Shown in pieces: positions 62,862-64,000 of a stretch of 64,000 bases of DNA (positions within the stretch are counted from its first letter, which is position 1; each line of letters starts with the position of its first letter). Under the pieces are notes generated by a model. It was not told the origin of the DNA. It was given only the letters and a program-made list of their open reading frames with translations, and searched no databases. The DNA lies in the NCBI GenBank assembly GCA_023384675.1, contig JAHDVK010000008.1, forward strand, positions 178,473 to 242,472. The letters are read 5' to 3'. The position numbers and the translations under genes were made by a program. The DNA is from Bryobacteraceae bacterium (GTDB taxonomy: Bacteria > Acidobacteriota > Terriglobia > Bryobacterales > Bryobacteraceae).

Positions 62862-63895
62862 CCGCAGCAGCATCCGGAATGATGCTTGCAGTCCTCGTGG
62901 CGGCAGCGGCGACGCGCTTCTTGGCTGGTTTTCTTCGAAAACGGGGAGTCATTGACAAGCCAAATGCCCGATCCTCCCACAACGTTCCGACACCGCGCGG
63001 AGGAGGGGTGGGAATCATCATGGGGACGTTGGCGGGCACGTTGCTTCAAGCCTGGATTTGGGAGATGCCGCTCCCGCCGGCCGCCGTTTGGGTTGGTCTG
63101 GGCGGGATCGCCTTGACCGGTTTGTTGGATGATGTGCTCGGACTGCGGGCGGACGCCCGCCTCGGCCTTCAGGCTGTCTTTGCGGCGATCGTGGTGGCCT
63201 CCGGGCTGAGCCTCTCTAAGCTGCCATTGCCCGCACCGCTCGATATTTCGCTAAATCCAGCCTCAGGCTGGCTCTTTTCAATGCTTTGGATCATGGGCGT
63301 CACGAATATTTATAATTTTCTGGACGGGATCGACGGGTATGCCGCGGTTCAGGGGATGATTGCGTGTGCGGCGATCGTGGTTTTCCAAATCAGTCCCCTG
63401 ATGGGTCCGCTGCTTCTTGCCGCGGGCGGCGCTTGTGCGGGATTCATTTTCTACAACTGGCACCCCGCCAAAATCTTCATGGGGGATACAGGTTCAACCG
63501 GACTCGGATTTCTGCTCGCGGTGAGCCCGCTGCAAGCAGCCGTAGAGGTCCGCCATCTGGCCATTTTTGTCACAGCGCTGTTTCTCTGGTTCTTTCTTGC
63601 AGATGGCGTGTATACGCTGACGCGGCGGGCAATCAAAGGTGAGAAGTTTTGGCGGCCGCACCGGACACACCTTTATCAACTGCTCGCCTCCGGGGGCTTG
63701 CGCCACAGTCACGTGGTGTGCCGGGTGGGCTTTGCCATGCTGCTGCTGGCCGCGGCTGCGGGCGCCGCTCATCGTTGGGGAGCGCCTGAGGCGCTGTGGG
63801 CGCCATTTGCGCTGGCCGTCGCAGGATTCCTGGCGTACCGGCACACGGCTGAGATGACCGGCATCAAGCGCCAGACGACCACAGGGTGGAAATGA
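62855..63895 (+). CDS. Undecaprenyl-phosphate sugar-1-phosphate transferase (WecA/WbpL-like)
   Basis: 346 residues, about ten membrane helices, of the MraY/WecA superfamily. Catalytic motifs: GLLDDVLGL (DD), NIYNFLDGIDGYAAV (NxxNxxDGxDG), FMGDTGSTGLGFLL and the C-terminal HRTHLYQLL, which is the HRxHxYQ form of WbpL/WecA and not the MraY HHH. It would start lipid-linked repeat-unit synthesis from a UDP-sugar. ATG at 62855 overlaps the glycosyltransferase stop and follows GGAG; the gene is complete. Confidence 0.92.
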   Translation: MLTAAASGMMLAVLVAAAATRFLAGFLRKRGVIDKPNARSSHNVPTPRGGGVGIIMGTLAGTLLQAWIWEMPLPPAAVWVGLGGIALTGLLDDVLGLRADARLGLQAVFAAIVVASGLSLSKLPLPAPLDISLNPASGWLFSMLWIMGVTNIYNFLDGIDGYAAVQGMIACAAIVVFQISPLMGPLLLAAGGACAGFIFYNWHPAKIFMGDTGSTGLGFLLAVSPLQAAVEVRHLAIFVTALFLWFFLADGVYTLTRRAIKGEKFWRPHRTHLYQLLASGGLRHSHVVCRVGFAMLLLAAAAGAAHRWGAPEALWAPFALAVAGFLAYRHTAEMTGIKRQTTTGWK

Positions 63896-63963
63896 CTATG
63901 CAGAAAATACTGAAGCGGTACAGGAAGTTATTGGTGCTCGCCTTATTACTAAGCCCCGCATAA
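63892..63963 (+). other. 23-residue reading frame at the right edge, coupled to the WecA-like gene
   Basis: ATG at 63892 overlaps the upstream stop (ATGA) and reads MTMQKILKRYRKLLVLALLL then SPA and TAA. The product is basic then hydrophobic, like a signal peptide with nothing after it. It may be a real small membrane peptide, a leader peptide or the broken start of a secreted protein; the window ends 37 nt later. Confidence 0.3.
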
Positions 63964-64000
63964 TATAAAGTCATTCAAATCGCAATTCAGCTTGCTTCCA

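Overview
The window is a gene-dense (about 90 percent coding), GC-rich bacterial chromosome segment with no rRNA, tRNA, insertion sequence, phage or CRISPR array that I can recognise. The mix of genes points to Acidobacteriota, most likely Bryobacterales/Solibacter-like: a 1075-residue Oar-type TonB-dependent receptor with an N-terminal carboxypeptidase-regulatory domain, a secreted heparinase II/III-like protein, an ECF sigma/anti-sigma pair followed by a DUF4097-like secreted protein, a PEP-CTERM protein, an S9 peptidase, and an FtsI carrying a C-terminal PASTA domain. That assignment is inferred from gene content and not from a marker phylogeny.

Layout. 1-2022 (minus): the end of a NuoE/NuoF-like (HydB/HndC/HoxF-type) diaphorase operon that runs off the left edge. 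2094-9064: secreted and cell-surface functions (heparinase-like protein, a duplicated-domain secreted protein, a cysteine-synthase-like PLP enzyme, a TonB receptor). 9533-11439 (plus): a tight trio of AhbD-like radical SAM/SPASM protein, thioredoxin-like [2Fe-2S] ferredoxin and hydrogenase maturation protease. 11432-16215 (minus): an ECF sigma factor, zinc-finger anti-sigma factor with HEAT-like repeats, DUF4097-like protein, double-PDZ protein and an unknown protein, preceded by a secreted HExxH protein. 16381-23089: S9 peptidase, gamma carbonic anhydrase, hisS, a nucleotidyltransferase pair resembling a toxin-antitoxin module, aspS. 23169-26776 (plus): a Psr/Phs-type molybdopterin oxidoreductase operon. 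26928-28373 (minus): a PAS histidine kinase with a degraded ATP-binding domain.

28954-46790 (minus) is one uninterrupted division and cell wall (dcw) operon of about 18 kb in the order mraZ-rsmH-ftsL-ftsI-murE-murF-mraY-murD-ftsW-murG-murC-ftsQ-ftsA-ftsZ-murA. It lacks murB and ddl and has murA as its last gene. Overlapping stop/start codons couple many of the genes, and a promoter with a 10-bp direct repeat sits in front of mraZ. It makes the UDP-MurNAc-pentapeptide and lipid-linked precursors and the Z-ring and septal synthase that use them.

47073-59588 is a housekeeping stretch (PEP-CTERM protein, pyrophosphatase, pgk, terC-family gene, eno-gpmA, nucleoside hydrolase, universal stress protein, YhhN family, TrpB2). 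It is interrupted at about 52.07-53.38 kb by a divergent pair of unrecognised membrane-anchored genes whose base composition looks lower in GC than their neighbours. 59601-63963 starts an exopolysaccharide locus (polymerase/ligase, glycosyltransferase, WecA/WbpL-like initiating transferase) that runs off the right edge.

The features most worth a second look are the divergent membrane-anchored pair, the degraded histidine kinase, the radical SAM/ferredoxin/protease trio, the ECF-HEAT anti-sigma operon, the small-protein/nucleotidyltransferase pair, and the 580-bp hairpin-rich gap upstream of the kinase.
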